A DNA stretch of 64,000 nt from Modicisalibacter luteus DSM 23508 (GTDB lineage: Bacteria > Pseudomonadota > Gammaproteobacteria > Pseudomonadales > Halomonadaceae): assembly GCF_000378505.1 (NCBI RefSeq), contig NZ_KB899993.1:246828-310827 (forward strand), given 5' to 3'. Below, in pieces: positions 17,163 to 26,055 of this stretch; position 1 is the first letter of the stretch; each line of letters begins with the position of its first letter. Both the position numbers and the translations under genes were made by a program. The notes under the pieces are model-generated. The model ran no database searches and was not told the origin of the DNA. It saw only the letters and a list, made by a program, of their open reading frames with translations.

Positions 17163-17939
17163 TTATTTCAGTGCCTTGAGGTGCGCTGCAATGCTTTGCA
17201 CGATATGGGAAGCAGTATCCTCCTTTAAGCGGTAGCAGGGCACACTGACACTGATGGCGCCAGCGACTCGCCCGTCCACGCCATGTACCGCATGGCCGAA
17301 ACAGATGATTCCCGCCTCGTTCTCTTCATCGTCGATGGCATAGCCTCGCTGGCGGGTTCGAAGCAATTCGTTACGCAGGGCGCCCCGGTCCGTCAGTGTC
17401 CGTTCCGTTATGGCCTCGAGCTGAAGCTGGACAAGGTATTGCTCACGGCTCTCCTCGTCCAGCGCCGCCAGGTAGGCCTTGCCCACCGAGGTCGAGTGCA
17501 TGGGCACTGGCATGCCGATGTAGGAAGCCATGCGCACGGCTTCCGCCGACTCGACCTTGTCGATGAATGTCATATGGCAGCCATACGGCACGCCCAAGTG
17601 AACGGTTTCACCGGTGTCCTTACTGATGAGATACATCAGGCCGCGTACACGCTCGCGCAGATTGCTGCGAGTGAGTGACTGCTGTGCAAGATGAATAAGT
17701 TGTCGCCCGAGGACGTATTCGCCTCCCAGCGGATTGCGCTCGATAAAGCCTTCTTTCTCCAACGTGTTAAGCAGTCGATAGACGGTAGGGCGGGGCATAC
17801 CTAGCCGCTGCTGAATATGCCGTGCGTGAGCATCCTGGCCCAGCTCAGGAATGACCTGAAGCAAACGTAAGCCTTTGGTGACGGCCGCAGCGCCTTGCAC
17901 CTGGGGGCGCTGGGTATCGGATTCTGCCTTCTCGCTCAT
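17163..17939 (-). CDS. IclR-family transcriptional regulator
   Basis: A 258-residue regulator with an N-terminal winged helix (about residues 20-75; PRPTVYRLLNTLEKEGFIER) and a C-terminal IclR effector domain (TGETVHLGV, MPMHSTSVGKAYLA, and the typical late GYAIDDEENEAGIICFGHAVHG with ISVSVPCYR). GGAGG precedes the ATG. It is divergent from the cupin-tctCBA-SDR operon, with a palindrome in the shared 124-bp region, so it very likely controls that operon. Confidence 0.9.
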   Translation of the reverse strand: MSEKAESDTQRPQVQGAAAVTKGLRLLQVIPELGQDAHARHIQQRLGMPRPTVYRLLNTLEKEGFIERNPLGGEYVLGRQLIHLAQQSLTRSNLRERVRGLMYLISKDTGETVHLGVPYGCHMTFIDKVESAEAVRMASYIGMPVPMHSTSVGKAYLAALDEESREQYLVQLQLEAITERTLTDRGALRNELLRTRQRGYAIDDEENEAGIICFGHAVHGVDGRVAGAISVSVPCYRLKEDTASHIVQSIAAHLKALK

Positions 17940-18017
17940 CCCACCTCCGCGACGAATGTCTAATACAGCGCCTCCGGCCTGCCATTGACGTAGGCCAAGC
18001 CGTGACTTAGCTTTTTA

Positions 18018-18054
18018 TTGTCCATATTATGAACTATATGTCCACATTGTGGAC
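18018..18054. promoter_or_regulatory. IclR operator overlapping the cupin-tct promoter
   Basis: A perfect 15-bp palindrome GTCCACATTGTGGAC (18040-18054) lies 10 bases before the cupin ATG. A second half-related site with TTGTCCATATTATGAAC begins at 18018. TATTAT at 18025-18030 is a possible -10 box. Operator spacing over and after the promoter suits repression by the divergent IclR protein. Confidence 0.65.
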
Positions 18055-18063
18055 GGAGGGGAG

Positions 18064-18588
18064 ATGGCCGATATCCAGGAAGAACACAAGCGCATGCCGT
18101 ACCAATATCCTCAGCCGGCTGAGGTGGCGCTGGAAATCGTCGTGCCACATGCCATCCCTGAGGATGAGCGTGTCTGGGTTCCCCAGGCGGAGAATGTGCA
18201 TTTCCGCCCATTGTGCTTGAACGTGTCGCAAGGGTACTGGGTCAATCTGCTACGCGTTCGCAAGTCCGGTGTGTTGAGCCGCCACCGCCATCCCAATCCG
18301 GTCCATGGTGTCGTGCTCAAGGGGCAATGGCGTTACCTCGAACACGATTGGGTTGCTACTGAAGGAAGCTATGTCTACGAGCCTCCCGGTGAAACCCATA
18401 CCTTGGTTGTGGACGAGGATGTCGAAGAAATGATCACGCTTTTTCAAGTCAATGGCGTGATGTATTACGTCGATCCTTGGGGCAAGCATCTGGGCTTCGA
18501 GGACGTTTTTACCAAGGTCGATATGTGCCGCAAGCACTACGAGGCCTGTGGCCTGGGCCGGGATTACGTCGACCAGTTCATCCGCTAA
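18064..18588 (+). CDS. Cupin protein of the dihydroxyacetophenone/acetylacetone dioxygenase type
   Basis: A 174-residue single-domain cupin. The metal motif is visible: RHRHPNPVHGVVLKGQWRYLE, then a histidine in PPGETHTL. The long C-terminal part (MYYVDPWGKHLGFEDVFTK, then MCRKHYEACG) resembles 2,4'-dihydroxyacetophenone dioxygenase-family proteins, which cleave C-C bonds with one Fe2+. GGAGGGGAG is right before the ATG at 18064; a GTG at 18049 lies inside the operator and is less likely. First gene of an operon with a tripartite carboxylate transporter and an SDR, so it probably acts on the imported substrate, which is not known. Confidence 0.75.
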   Translation: MADIQEEHKRMPYQYPQPAEVALEIVVPHAIPEDERVWVPQAENVHFRPLCLNVSQGYWVNLLRVRKSGVLSRHRHPNPVHGVVLKGQWRYLEHDWVATEGSYVYEPPGETHTLVVDEDVEEMITLFQVNGVMYYVDPWGKHLGFEDVFTKVDMCRKHYEACGLGRDYVDQFIR

Positions 18589-18657
18589 TTGTCTGAGCAC
18601 ATCCGCCTGCCTAACTCTAAAAACAACTCTCTAAAAACAAGCAATAAGGAACATGCC

Positions 18658-19632
18658 ATGACTTTCCCCAAAACATCGCTCGCCCTGACTACCGGCCTGC
18701 TGGCCTTCGCCCTGTCGGCAGGCGCTGCACAGGCTGACTATCCAGAAAAGCCGATTCAATTGATCGTGCCGTGGTCTGCCGGTGGCGGGACCGATGCTGT
18801 TGCACGTCAGCTCGCCAGCGGACTGGAAAAGGAGCTGGGGCAGCAGGTCAATGTCGTCAACCGCACTGGTGGGGCAGGGGTCGTCGGCCACACGGCAATG
18901 ACCATGGCCAAGCCGGATGGGTATACGCTGGGCTTGCCGACGGCAGAGATCACCACCTACCGGCACATTGGCACGTCACCGATCTCCTACGAGGACCTGA
19001 CTCCGGTTGCCTTGGTCAACCTGGATGCTGCCGCTTTCAATGTCAGCGCCGACTCGGGCTGGGACAACCTCGATGCGGCACTGGCCGATATCAAGGCGAA
19101 TCCCGACCAGTACACCGTGTCCGGCTCGGCCCCGGGGGCGGCGTATCACCTGGCCTTCGCCGGTTTCCTCAACCAGCAGGGTATCGACCCCAACTCCGTC
19201 GCACTGGTGCCTAGCGAGGGGGCGGCTCCGGGTCTGCAGGAGCTGGCCGCCGGTGGAGTGGATTTCGTGTTCTCGTCGCTGCCCGAGTCCGAGTCCATGC
19301 GTCAGGCGGGGCGTGTCGACACGCTGGCAGTCTTTGCAGATGAACGACTAGACGCTTTCCCAGATATTCCTACAGCCGAAGAGCAAACCGGTGAGCCGTG
19401 GGCGGCAGGAACCTGGCGCGGCTTGGCCGGCCCCGAAGGGCTGCCGGAAGATGTCGTCACGACGCTGGCCGAGGCAACCCAGAAGGTCTATGAGTCAGAA
19501 GAATTCCAGACGTTCATGACGCAGCGCGGCTTCGGCATCGAATGGCGCGGTCCGGAGGAATTCAGGCAGTTCATGGCCGAGGCAGACAAGAATAACAAGG
19601 AGATCATCGACAAGCTTGGGTTGGCTCAATAA
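18658..19632 (+). CDS. tctC: Tripartite tricarboxylate transporter, periplasmic binding protein
   Basis: A 324-residue Bug/TctC receptor with a signal peptide (about residues 1-25, ending AQA). Family marks are DYPEKPIQLIVPWSAGGGTD and GGAGVVGHTAM, followed by the two-lobed ligand-binding domain. It collects a carboxylate in the periplasm and hands it to TctAB. AAGGA precedes the ATG at 18658. The gene sits 69 bases after the cupin gene and 12 before tctB. Confidence 0.93.
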   Translation: MTFPKTSLALTTGLLAFALSAGAAQADYPEKPIQLIVPWSAGGGTDAVARQLASGLEKELGQQVNVVNRTGGAGVVGHTAMTMAKPDGYTLGLPTAEITTYRHIGTSPISYEDLTPVALVNLDAAAFNVSADSGWDNLDAALADIKANPDQYTVSGSAPGAAYHLAFAGFLNQQGIDPNSVALVPSEGAAPGLQELAAGGVDFVFSSLPESESMRQAGRVDTLAVFADERLDAFPDIPTAEEQTGEPWAAGTWRGLAGPEGLPEDVVTTLAEATQKVYESEEFQTFMTQRGFGIEWRGPEEFRQFMAEADKNNKEIIDKLGLAQ

Positions 19633-19644
19633 GCAGGCGCAATC

Positions 19645-20115
19645 ATGCGTATCAACGATCTGATCCTCGGACTCCTGATGGCGCTACTTGGCGCCATCAC
19701 CGTATGGGCCTCCCGGGATTTTCCCTCGCTCCCGCGTCAGGATTACGGGGCGGGAACCTTTCCCACCCTGATCGGCGCTCTGCTGATCGCGTTGGGCGGG
19801 GTGCTTTCGCTGCGCGGCTGGCAGCGTCGCGGTGCCATGTTCGCCTGGCAAGGCGACGTCGCCCTGAAGCATGCCATGATCTGCGTGGCCGCTGTCGTAG
19901 GGGCGGTGGTCGGCTACGTGTTGCTGACCCCCATACTAGGATTTCCCATCGTGTCACTGGTGATGCTGACGGCATTGATCGGCTGGCTGACCGGAGGGCG
20001 CTGGCGGCTGGCGTTGATCGTCGCGTTCGTGGCTACCTTGCTGATCTGGTTGACCTTCGCTGAATTGCTACTGGTCCCTTTGTCGTTGGGCATCCTGGAA
20101 GAGGTGATCTACTGA
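19645..20115 (+). CDS. tctB: Tripartite tricarboxylate transporter, small membrane subunit
   Basis: A 156-residue inner-membrane protein with four predicted helices and the TctB sequence style (RDFPSLPRQDYGAGTFP after the first helix). It partners TctA in Na+-dependent carboxylate uptake. Its stop overlaps the tctA start by one base. Confidence 0.92.
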   Translation: MRINDLILGLLMALLGAITVWASRDFPSLPRQDYGAGTFPTLIGALLIALGGVLSLRGWQRRGAMFAWQGDVALKHAMICVAAVVGAVVGYVLLTPILGFPIVSLVMLTALIGWLTGGRWRLALIVAFVATLLIWLTFAELLLVPLSLGILEEVIY

Positions 20116-21629
20116 TGGAGGCATTGCAGGAAGCGCTGGGACTTGTACTCGACTGGCAGGTGCTGGCCGTCATCGTCGGGGCCTCCATGTTCGGCCTGTT
20201 CATCGGCGCTATACCTGGCCTGACGGCAACCATGGCCACGGCTCTGTTGGTTCCGGTCACCTTTTTCATGGACCCGCTGCCCGCCATTGGTGCGATCGTC
20301 TCGGCAACCGCGATGGCCATTGTGGCGGGAGACATACCGGGAGCCTTGCTGCGCATTCCCGGCACGCCAGCCTCCGCAGCCTACACGGATGAAGCCTACC
20401 TCATGGGGCGCCAGGGCCGGATCGGCCAGGCGTTGGGCGTCAACCTGGCCTGCTCGGTGATCGGTGGCGTGATAGGTGTGGCGATTCTGGCTTTCTTCGC
20501 TCCCTTGGTGGCTGAGTTCGCGATTCAGTTTACTAGTGACGAATACTTCTGGCTGGCTCTGCTCGGCCTGTCGTGCGCCGTTCTGGTGTCGGGATCGGAC
20601 CCGCTAAAAGGCGCCATTTCCATGCTGCTGGGGCTGCTGGTCTCGATGGTTGGGATGAGTTCGGTGTCGGGCCAGATGCGTTTCATTTTCGGCATTCCCG
20701 AACTGCTCAGTGGCATCTCGATCCTCCCGGTACTGATCGGGTTGTTCGCGGTGGCCGAACTGCTGCGCCGCATGCCCGAAATCGGTAGGATTTCCTTACC
20801 TACGCCGCCCCCAGTGAAGAAGCCCTTCGAGGGCGTCGGCGGCATGCTCTGGAAGTACAAGGGCGGCATGGCCCGCAGCGGGATACTCGGTACGCTGATC
20901 GGAGCGCTTCCCGGCGCCGGGGCAGATATCGCGTCCTGGATCAGTTACGCACTGGCTCGCAGGCTATCGCGCACACCCGAAAAGTTCGGCACGGGACACC
21001 CGGAGGGGCTGGTCTCGGCGAGTTCTGCCAATAATGCTGCGTTGTCGGGGGCCTATATTCCGGCGCTGGTGTTCGGCATTCCCGGCGATACCATCACCGC
21101 CATCATCATCGGGGTACTGATGATGAAGGGCGTAACGCCCGGCCCCGATGTGTTCACCACCGATGCTGCACTGGTCAACGCTATTTTTATCGTTTTCCTG
21201 CTCGCCAATCTGCTGTTATTGCCCCTGGGGTTGGTGGCCGTGCGCGGTGCGCGGCATATCCTCTCCGTGCCGTCCGGGGTGCTCTATCCCCTGATTTTAT
21301 TGTTCTGCATCGTCGGGGCCTATGCAGCCAATAACAGCATGCTGGATATCTGGCTCATGCTGGGGCTGGGGCTGCTGGCGTACGTCATGGCAGAGAACGA
21401 CTTTCCCATCGGACCGATGATTCTAGCTGTCATCCTCGGTCCCATTGTCGAAGGTAATTTCCTGCGCTCGATGATCAAGGCCAACGGCGACCTGTTGATG
21501 CTGTTCGAACGCCCCATTGCCGCAACTCTGGGTAGTCTTGCCTTGCTGGTATGGGTCGCCATCATCGTTTCCACGTTGTGGTCCATGCGTCGCGCGTCGC
21601 GCAAGGCCACGCCATCTCAGAGCGGCTGA
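20115..21629 (+). CDS. tctA: Tripartite tricarboxylate transporter, large membrane subunit
   Basis: A 504-residue, about 12-helix permease. Conserved TctA segments are intact: GAIPGLTATMA near the start, PGTPASAAYTDEAYLM, and GALPGAGADIASWISYALARR in the second half, the two repeated glycine/proline loops of the family. Forms the translocation channel with TctB. A second, decayed tctA lies at 39.5-40.3 kb and is not a copy of this one. Confidence 0.93.
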   Translation: MEALQEALGLVLDWQVLAVIVGASMFGLFIGAIPGLTATMATALLVPVTFFMDPLPAIGAIVSATAMAIVAGDIPGALLRIPGTPASAAYTDEAYLMGRQGRIGQALGVNLACSVIGGVIGVAILAFFAPLVAEFAIQFTSDEYFWLALLGLSCAVLVSGSDPLKGAISMLLGLLVSMVGMSSVSGQMRFIFGIPELLSGISILPVLIGLFAVAELLRRMPEIGRISLPTPPPVKKPFEGVGGMLWKYKGGMARSGILGTLIGALPGAGADIASWISYALARRLSRTPEKFGTGHPEGLVSASSANNAALSGAYIPALVFGIPGDTITAIIIGVLMMKGVTPGPDVFTTDAALVNAIFIVFLLANLLLLPLGLVAVRGARHILSVPSGVLYPLILLFCIVGAYAANNSMLDIWLMLGLGLLAYVMAENDFPIGPMILAVILGPIVEGNFLRSMIKANGDLLMLFERPIAATLGSLALLVWVAIIVSTLWSMRRASRKATPSQSG

Positions 21630-21640
21630 CAGAGGTAAGG

Positions 21641-22339
21641 ATGAGAACCGTTATTGTCGTAGGGGGAAGCACGGGCATCGGCCAAGCCATCGCCGAGGCC
21701 TTTGCCTCACAGGCGGCCGATGTGCATGTCACGGGCATCGAGGCGCCTGATTCCATGGCGCTGGATTTCGAGGCCGGGAAGCACCAACTCGATGTTCGTG
21801 ATGAGCAGGCTGTCTCTCGATTCTTTTCGCAGTTTTCGAAAATCGATGTGCTCGTTAACTGCGCGGGTGTGATCCGTCGCGGTGGGCAGGAGTTCACCCC
21901 AGAGGGCTTTGCCGACGTGGTGGACATCAACCTCAACGGGACCCAGCGTTGTTGTCAGGCGGCACATGAAGCATTGAAAGCGGCCGAAGGCTGTATCATC
22001 AATACCGCTTCCATGTTGTCGTTCTTCGGCAGCGGCTTTGTGCCGGCCTACTCCGCCTCCAAGGGTGGCGTGGCCCAGTTGACGCGCTCGCTGGCCATCG
22101 CCTGGGCGCCAGTGGGGATTCGCGTCAACGCACTGGCGCCGGGCTGGATCGCCACCGACCTGACCTCGACGCTGACCCAGGATCCCGCGCGTTCTGCCGA
22201 ACTCGTGGACCGGACCCCGATGGGACGCTGGGGAACGCCGGAAGATCTGGTCGGGCCGGCGCTGTTCCTGGCGTCACCGGGGGCACAATTTGTGACCGGT
22301 GCGATCCTGCCCGTGGATGGTGGATATGCCGCGCGCTGA
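21641..22339 (+). CDS. Short-chain dehydrogenase/reductase
   Basis: A 232-residue classical SDR. Cofactor motif VGGSTGIGQ near residue 8, NCAG in the central sheet, catalytic Y137-x3-K141 (YSASK), and a C-terminal GAILPVDGGYA typical of the family. GAGG before the ATG at 21641; the frame extends upstream into tctA but that part is noise. As the last gene of the cupin-tctCBA unit it probably oxidises or reduces the imported compound. Substrate unknown. Confidence 0.9.
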   Translation: MRTVIVVGGSTGIGQAIAEAFASQAADVHVTGIEAPDSMALDFEAGKHQLDVRDEQAVSRFFSQFSKIDVLVNCAGVIRRGGQEFTPEGFADVVDINLNGTQRCCQAAHEALKAAEGCIINTASMLSFFGSGFVPAYSASKGGVAQLTRSLAIAWAPVGIRVNALAPGWIATDLTSTLTQDPARSAELVDRTPMGRWGTPEDLVGPALFLASPGAQFVTGAILPVDGGYAAR

Positions 22340-22630
22340 TATCGGTACTCCGCATTATGTAGTACCGAGCCTTCTTGTTATCCGGGCTGGTGTACTGCCT
22401 TTCAGGCAGTGCCAGTCTCGCAAAGGACAAGCGTAGGCCCTCTTAGAGTATCGGCGGTTTAGCCTGTCGACTGAGCAAACCAAGGGGATCGTCGCCAGTA
22501 GAAATAAAGGACTTGAGTGCCGACCTGATTATTTCAAGGAAGCAGGATTAATGAACCGAATACCTGTTACTGGAATTGCGATGACTTCGCGTGTCGAGGA
22601 TGACATCAACCTGGCCCGATGACGCATGTA

Positions 22631-23014
22631 CTATATTGCCTGAGGATGCTCGTCGACAGGTACCCAGGCCATGTCTTCGAAAAGCGCCAAGAGCATTTGA
22701 AACTCGTGGCGAGAACGTTCGGCCTCTGATGGTCTCCCCATGTCTTCCAGCCGCTTGGTAATACTCAGATAATCCTTCAAGATATGCGGGTAGCGATCCT
22801 GCACCTCTCGGCCCACCGGCTCGTGACGCGCCAGGGCATAGAGCATCACCGTGAGTGCCATGTAGTCACTTCCTACGCGGCGTGCTTCTGCCTCACGGTT
22901 CTCCATGGCCACGCTCGTCAGGTACCAATGGTAATCCTGAATAAGGCTATCCTTATTATGCACTACTGCATTCACGAGGGCTTTGCTGGCAGATGTGCTC
23001 GCCTTGAACTCCAT
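22631..23014 (-). CDS. Hypothetical protein, 127 residues
   Basis: A mainly helical soluble protein with no recognised family. The start at 23014 follows AGGATAAAAGAA; a longer frame to 23122 has no ribosome site. Two acidic-basic helices (residues 10-45 and 75-105) suggest an all-alpha fold. No clear operon partner. The interval 22340-22630 before it holds only a 23-codon frame near 22551, weakly supported. Confidence 0.55.
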   Translation of the reverse strand: MEFKASTSASKALVNAVVHNKDSLIQDYHWYLTSVAMENREAEARRVGSDYMALTVMLYALARHEPVGREVQDRYPHILKDYLSITKRLEDMGRPSEAERSRHEFQMLLALFEDMAWVPVDEHPQAI

Positions 23015-23620
23015 TTCTTTTATCCTGTGGCAATCATGCCATGTCAGATAGGTAGACCTTCCATAATCTACTACTTCCACAGTAGGTAGCGAGGCACGGC
23101 CTGTCCAGACCCTGAAGAGCAAGAAGTCAGATTGTTTTCCGAGAATCTCTAGCGCTGGTGCTATAGCAGGTTCAAAACTTAACTGAGTATTTCTTTTGGC
23201 TACGCTCAGTATTTTTTCCGTTACTTTCGAGAGGTAATTATGACCAAGGTTGTCAGGCGCTTGACTACATATCGAAAATAAATGTGTCGTGTCGTAAATG
23301 GCGAGAAATTACTTCAAAAATGATTGGTATATTAATCACGTTATTAAATTAGATTTTGTTGTTCTCGATTCCGGAAGAAATACGGGGTGGGGTTCTATAC
23401 GTTTGAGTCTTGTAATTAAGCGTGAAATGACTGCGCCGTTTCCTGCTTGGGAAAAAGATGAGCTGGATGGGCTTGGAATGCGTTCGTCTGGACGTGTGGA
23501 CTTTGTTTATAGGCTGCGGTAGGTGAAGAATCGGAGGCACCGGCACTGTTCGATATCCATCAATTTGCCACTTGCCATAAAGACCTCCTTTGGGCAAACC
23601 GTCAGGGCCGGCAGGGCCAG
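23015..23620. other. Mostly non-coding interval with two doubtful small frames
   Basis: The DNA around 23200-23420 is unusually A/T-rich. A 74-codon plus-strand frame (23298-23522) has no good ribosome site. A 23-codon minus-strand frame (23507-23578) has a near-perfect AAAGGAGG site but no known product. Nothing else seen. Confidence 0.4.
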
Positions 23621-23646
23621 AAAAAAGAAACCGCCTCAAGGGCGGT
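23618..23646 (-). terminator. Terminator of the polysaccharide lyase gene
   Basis: Stem ACCGCC/GGCGGT (23630-23635 with 23641-23646), followed on the minus strand by TTCTTTTTTC. It lies 90 bp after the lyase stop and is one of four look-alike GCCGCC hairpins in this block. Confidence 0.85.
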
Positions 23647-23735
23647 GTCGTGACGTGCCGTGTTAATTTCTGCTGGCTGTTAAAATTACCATGGTAGAGA
23701 GCCGCTCCCTGGACGGCCCGGTTAGCTGTTGCGGC

Positions 23736-25007
23736 TCACGGCGTGACGATCCTGAAATTACGGGTATCAACCCACTCGTCTCGTGCCGCGGCCCAGGAGT
23801 CGTTGCCGCCGCCGAAGAAGATGGTGTGCATGACGCCTTCGATAAGAACGCTGTCTTTCGTGCGCAGGCGCAGGTCGGTTGCTTCTATCACCAGCTCGCC
23901 GTCGTACCAGACTTTGATGAAACCGTTGTTCTGGCCGATATGGTTGAGCTTCACTTCTTGCTTGATCTGGTGCCATTCGCCGGAGGTATCAAAGTGAAAG
24001 TTGCCACGACCAATCGAGTCGCCGTGGCTTTTCTTCATGTCGGGGTAGTAGAGGTATAATTCTCCCTGAGAATTACGGCGCCACATCATGCGAGCAGTGA
24101 TTCCATTGTCAGCTTTCTTATGCCCACTTGGAGAGTCTCCTGCCATTAGCCCTGGCAGTTTGCCGCCCTTTACCGGGTCGAAGCCTGGCTTGAAGCGCAG
24201 GTCATAGGTGAGGACAGCATGTGTGGCCGAAAGCGTGCGGGTATCGAAACCGGCTCCACGCATCTCGTCTTTCTCCCCGACATAAGCGCCTTTTTCCATG
24301 TGCGTACGCAGGAAGGGCCCGCCGGGACCGTCCACGATCTCGATATTTTCCCAACCCCAGCCGCCGTCGTAGACACCGCCGAAGTTATCGAGGATGTTGC
24401 GCTTGGTGTTTTTGCCTGGATCAAGGTGCGGCGCATACACCAGCGTGGCTGGAGTGTCCCCTGCTTTCGGATTGCTCGCAGGCGCTGCCGCCGGCTCTGC
24501 TGCTAGCTCTGATTGCAGTAGTTCTGTCTGCAAGGGCTCTGTCTCCTTCTGCGCCGGCCCCTGCCCATTGTTTGTGCCCTTGAATTGGTAGCCATGATCA
24601 CTACCCGAGATCTTGATCGTGGGATCCCACTCTTCGCCAGGCTCGATGGCCTTGTCGGATGTAATGATGTAATCGCTACCGTTTACCTCATACGTCCCGC
24701 CCCATACCTCCTCGATAGCGGATGCCAGCGATAGTCGAACACTCAGGGGCTGTTTTCGTCCTGTCGTGTTTTTGACCCATGCTTCTAGAACCATGCCAGC
24801 ATCCCATTCCGATTTCTCGCGGACACGAATGGGCAGGGGGGCTTCAGCTTGCTCTGGCTCAGGCGTAGATACCAACGCTGCTATCTCCAGTTCAGGAAAC
24901 ATCTTGCTCAACGCTGACTCCATGTGTCGCGCCTGCCCTTCGCTATCGAAGCGAGCCAGCTGTTCGCTCCCTGTACGCTGAACGTCGTTCACTTCCAAGA
25001 TATCCAT
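23736..25007 (-). CDS. Polysaccharide lyase, family 14-like, with an N-terminal carbohydrate-binding-like domain
   Basis: A 423-residue protein. Residues about 195-423 resemble PL14 alginate/glucuronan lyases: YDLRFKPGFDPVKGGKLPGL, MMWRRNSQGELYLYYPD, and near the C-terminus HTIFFGGGNDSWAAARDEW. Residues about 60-145 look like a CBM2-type beta sandwich (WDAGMVLEAWVKNTTG, IEPGEEWDP). A Gln/Glu/Ala/Pro-rich linker (about 146-190) joins them. No signal peptide is visible and the first 45 residues are of unknown type, so export would need another route (type I or a phage-like use). AAGGAGAG precedes the ATG. Terminator downstream. Confidence 0.75.
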   Translation of the reverse strand: MDILEVNDVQRTGSEQLARFDSEGQARHMESALSKMFPELEIAALVSTPEPEQAEAPLPIRVREKSEWDAGMVLEAWVKNTTGRKQPLSVRLSLASAIEEVWGGTYEVNGSDYIITSDKAIEPGEEWDPTIKISGSDHGYQFKGTNNGQGPAQKETEPLQTELLQSELAAEPAAAPASNPKAGDTPATLVYAPHLDPGKNTKRNILDNFGGVYDGGWGWENIEIVDGPGGPFLRTHMEKGAYVGEKDEMRGAGFDTRTLSATHAVLTYDLRFKPGFDPVKGGKLPGLMAGDSPSGHKKADNGITARMMWRRNSQGELYLYYPDMKKSHGDSIGRGNFHFDTSGEWHQIKQEVKLNHIGQNNGFIKVWYDGELVIEATDLRLRTKDSVLIEGVMHTIFFGGGNDSWAAARDEWVDTRNFRIVTP

Positions 25008-25027
25008 GTCGCTCTCCTTTCGTTAGG

Positions 25028-25050
25028 CAGGAAAACCGCCCGCAGGCGGC
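25028..25050 (-). terminator. GCCGCC-type hairpin, second of the block
   Basis: CCGCC-CGCA-GGCGG (25036-25049), with TTTTCC after it on the minus strand. It sits only 20 bp before the lyase start and would stop read-through from upstream. The interval 25051-25338 otherwise holds no supported gene. Confidence 0.65.
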
Positions 25051-25279
25051 ATGGTCTGGTTCTGGTTTACTTCCGGTGCCTGGACCCTCACGGACCCAGC
25101 TTGGTTGCAGCACCCACGGCGCTCCACATTAGCGTTTAACGCCGATGGCTGTAGGTGCCTGGCGCGTTGCCGTGTGCTTAAGCGATAGCGAACTAGTAGC
25201 CATAGGTGGCTTGGGCTTCGACGTATCGCAATTTGTACGCCGGCCATGCTGCCTGGCCACTGATACCTCTAGATATGAC

Positions 25280-25300
25280 GAAGCCGCCCGAGGGCGGCTA
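25280..25300 (-). terminator. GCCGCC-type hairpin, third of the block
   Basis: AGCCGCCC/GGGCGGCT stem with a 2-base loop, 40 bp after the stop of the 54-residue gene. The tail on the minus strand (TTCGTC) is weak. Confidence 0.55.
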
Positions 25301-25338
25301 CATAAGAAGTGCTTTTGTTCTCAGAAGGGGGTATTCGA

Positions 25339-25503
25339 CTAGCTCGGTCCGCCCCATCCCTCGCGCTCTTGCATGGATTCCTGCTTGAGCTGCTGTTGAA
25401 GAGACATCACGGACTCGTTTGGATTCTCGCTGTTTTCCTGCTTTAGCGCTACGAATGACACTGCCGCTCCTGCGATCAAGGCACCGAACAAAACTATACG
25501 CAT
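25339..25503 (-). CDS. Small single-pass membrane protein, 54 residues
   Basis: AAGGGA precedes the ATG at 25503. One hydrophobic helix (VLFGALIAGAAVSFVAL) is followed by a polar Gln/Glu-rich tail. The same plan (one helix, then NxS and Gln-rich tail) is found in the 48-residue gene at 46469-46615, including a similar GGGAAGGGA leader. Function unknown. Confidence 0.6.
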   Translation of the reverse strand: MRIVLFGALIAGAAVSFVALKQENSENPNESVMSLQQQLKQESMQEREGWGGPS

Positions 25504-25596
25504 CGAGATTCCCTTCCCTGCGTTTTTTCTGAATGTGTATGTACAGCCTATAACTACAATGAGAAATATGCAGTCACAATTTCTCATACTTTTGGG

Positions 25597-25758
25597 TTAG
25601 TTGCTAAGGGGCTTCCATTGCGCCTTGAGCTTGGCAACCGAGTCAGTCTTAGCAGTTTGAGTCGCCGTGGGCCTATTGGCGTCATCAGGTGCCTTAAGGT
25701 CCAATAGCCAAGGCAAGATGTATTGGCCCGCTCCTTCCCAAGAGCAGTTGCGGGCCAT
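25597..25758 (-). CDS. Doubtful small protein, 53 residues
   Basis: Open frame with start MARNCSWEG and a polar C-terminus, directly after the hairpin at 25778-25796. No ribosome site is visible, so a leaderless start or no gene at all. Not recognised. Confidence 0.25.
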   Translation of the reverse strand: MARNCSWEGAGQYILPWLLDLKAPDDANRPTATQTAKTDSVAKLKAQWKPLSN

Positions 25759-25769
25759 GATGATTATTC

Positions 25770-25796
25770 TTAGAATAAGCCGCCTCAAAGGCGGCT
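25770..25796 (-). terminator. GCCGCC-type hairpin, fourth of the block
   Basis: AGCCGCC-TCAAA-GGCGGCT (25778-25796), followed on the minus strand by TTATTCT. It closes the DUF1653-like gene ending at 25821. Confidence 0.7.
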
Positions 25797-25820
25797 ATGG
25801 GGTCTAAATCCTGTACTGAG

Positions 25821-26033
25821 CTATTCGGGTTTCATCAGGTCCAGCCATTCGCTGTACGCACGGGCATAAAGCTGTCCTTCGACTAGCTGGTTCTTAGCAT
25901 CAACGGCTTGGTAGAAGACTACCTTGTCTCCGTTCAGGGTGCCTACGCCTTCGGCGATGCCCATGACTTTGAAACGGCCTCCGCTGGAACGGTGTCGCCA
26001 TATCTTGTTTCTGAATTCCAGCACCTTCCCCAT
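25821..26033 (-). CDS. DUF1653-like small protein
   Basis: A 70-residue protein resembling DUF1653: IWRHRSSGGRFKVMGIAEG, then a VVFYQAV strand and a WLDLM end, comparable to the family's RHxKG, VVYR and W-pattern. Function of the family unknown. GGAG precedes the ATG by 8 bases; the upstream gene at 26056 is 22 bases away on the same strand. Confidence 0.55.
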   Translation of the reverse strand: MGKVLEFRNKIWRHRSSGGRFKVMGIAEGVGTLNGDKVVFYQAVDAKNQLVEGQLYARAYSEWLDLMKPE

Positions 26034-26055
26034 AGGCGAGACTCCGGTAGCAGCG

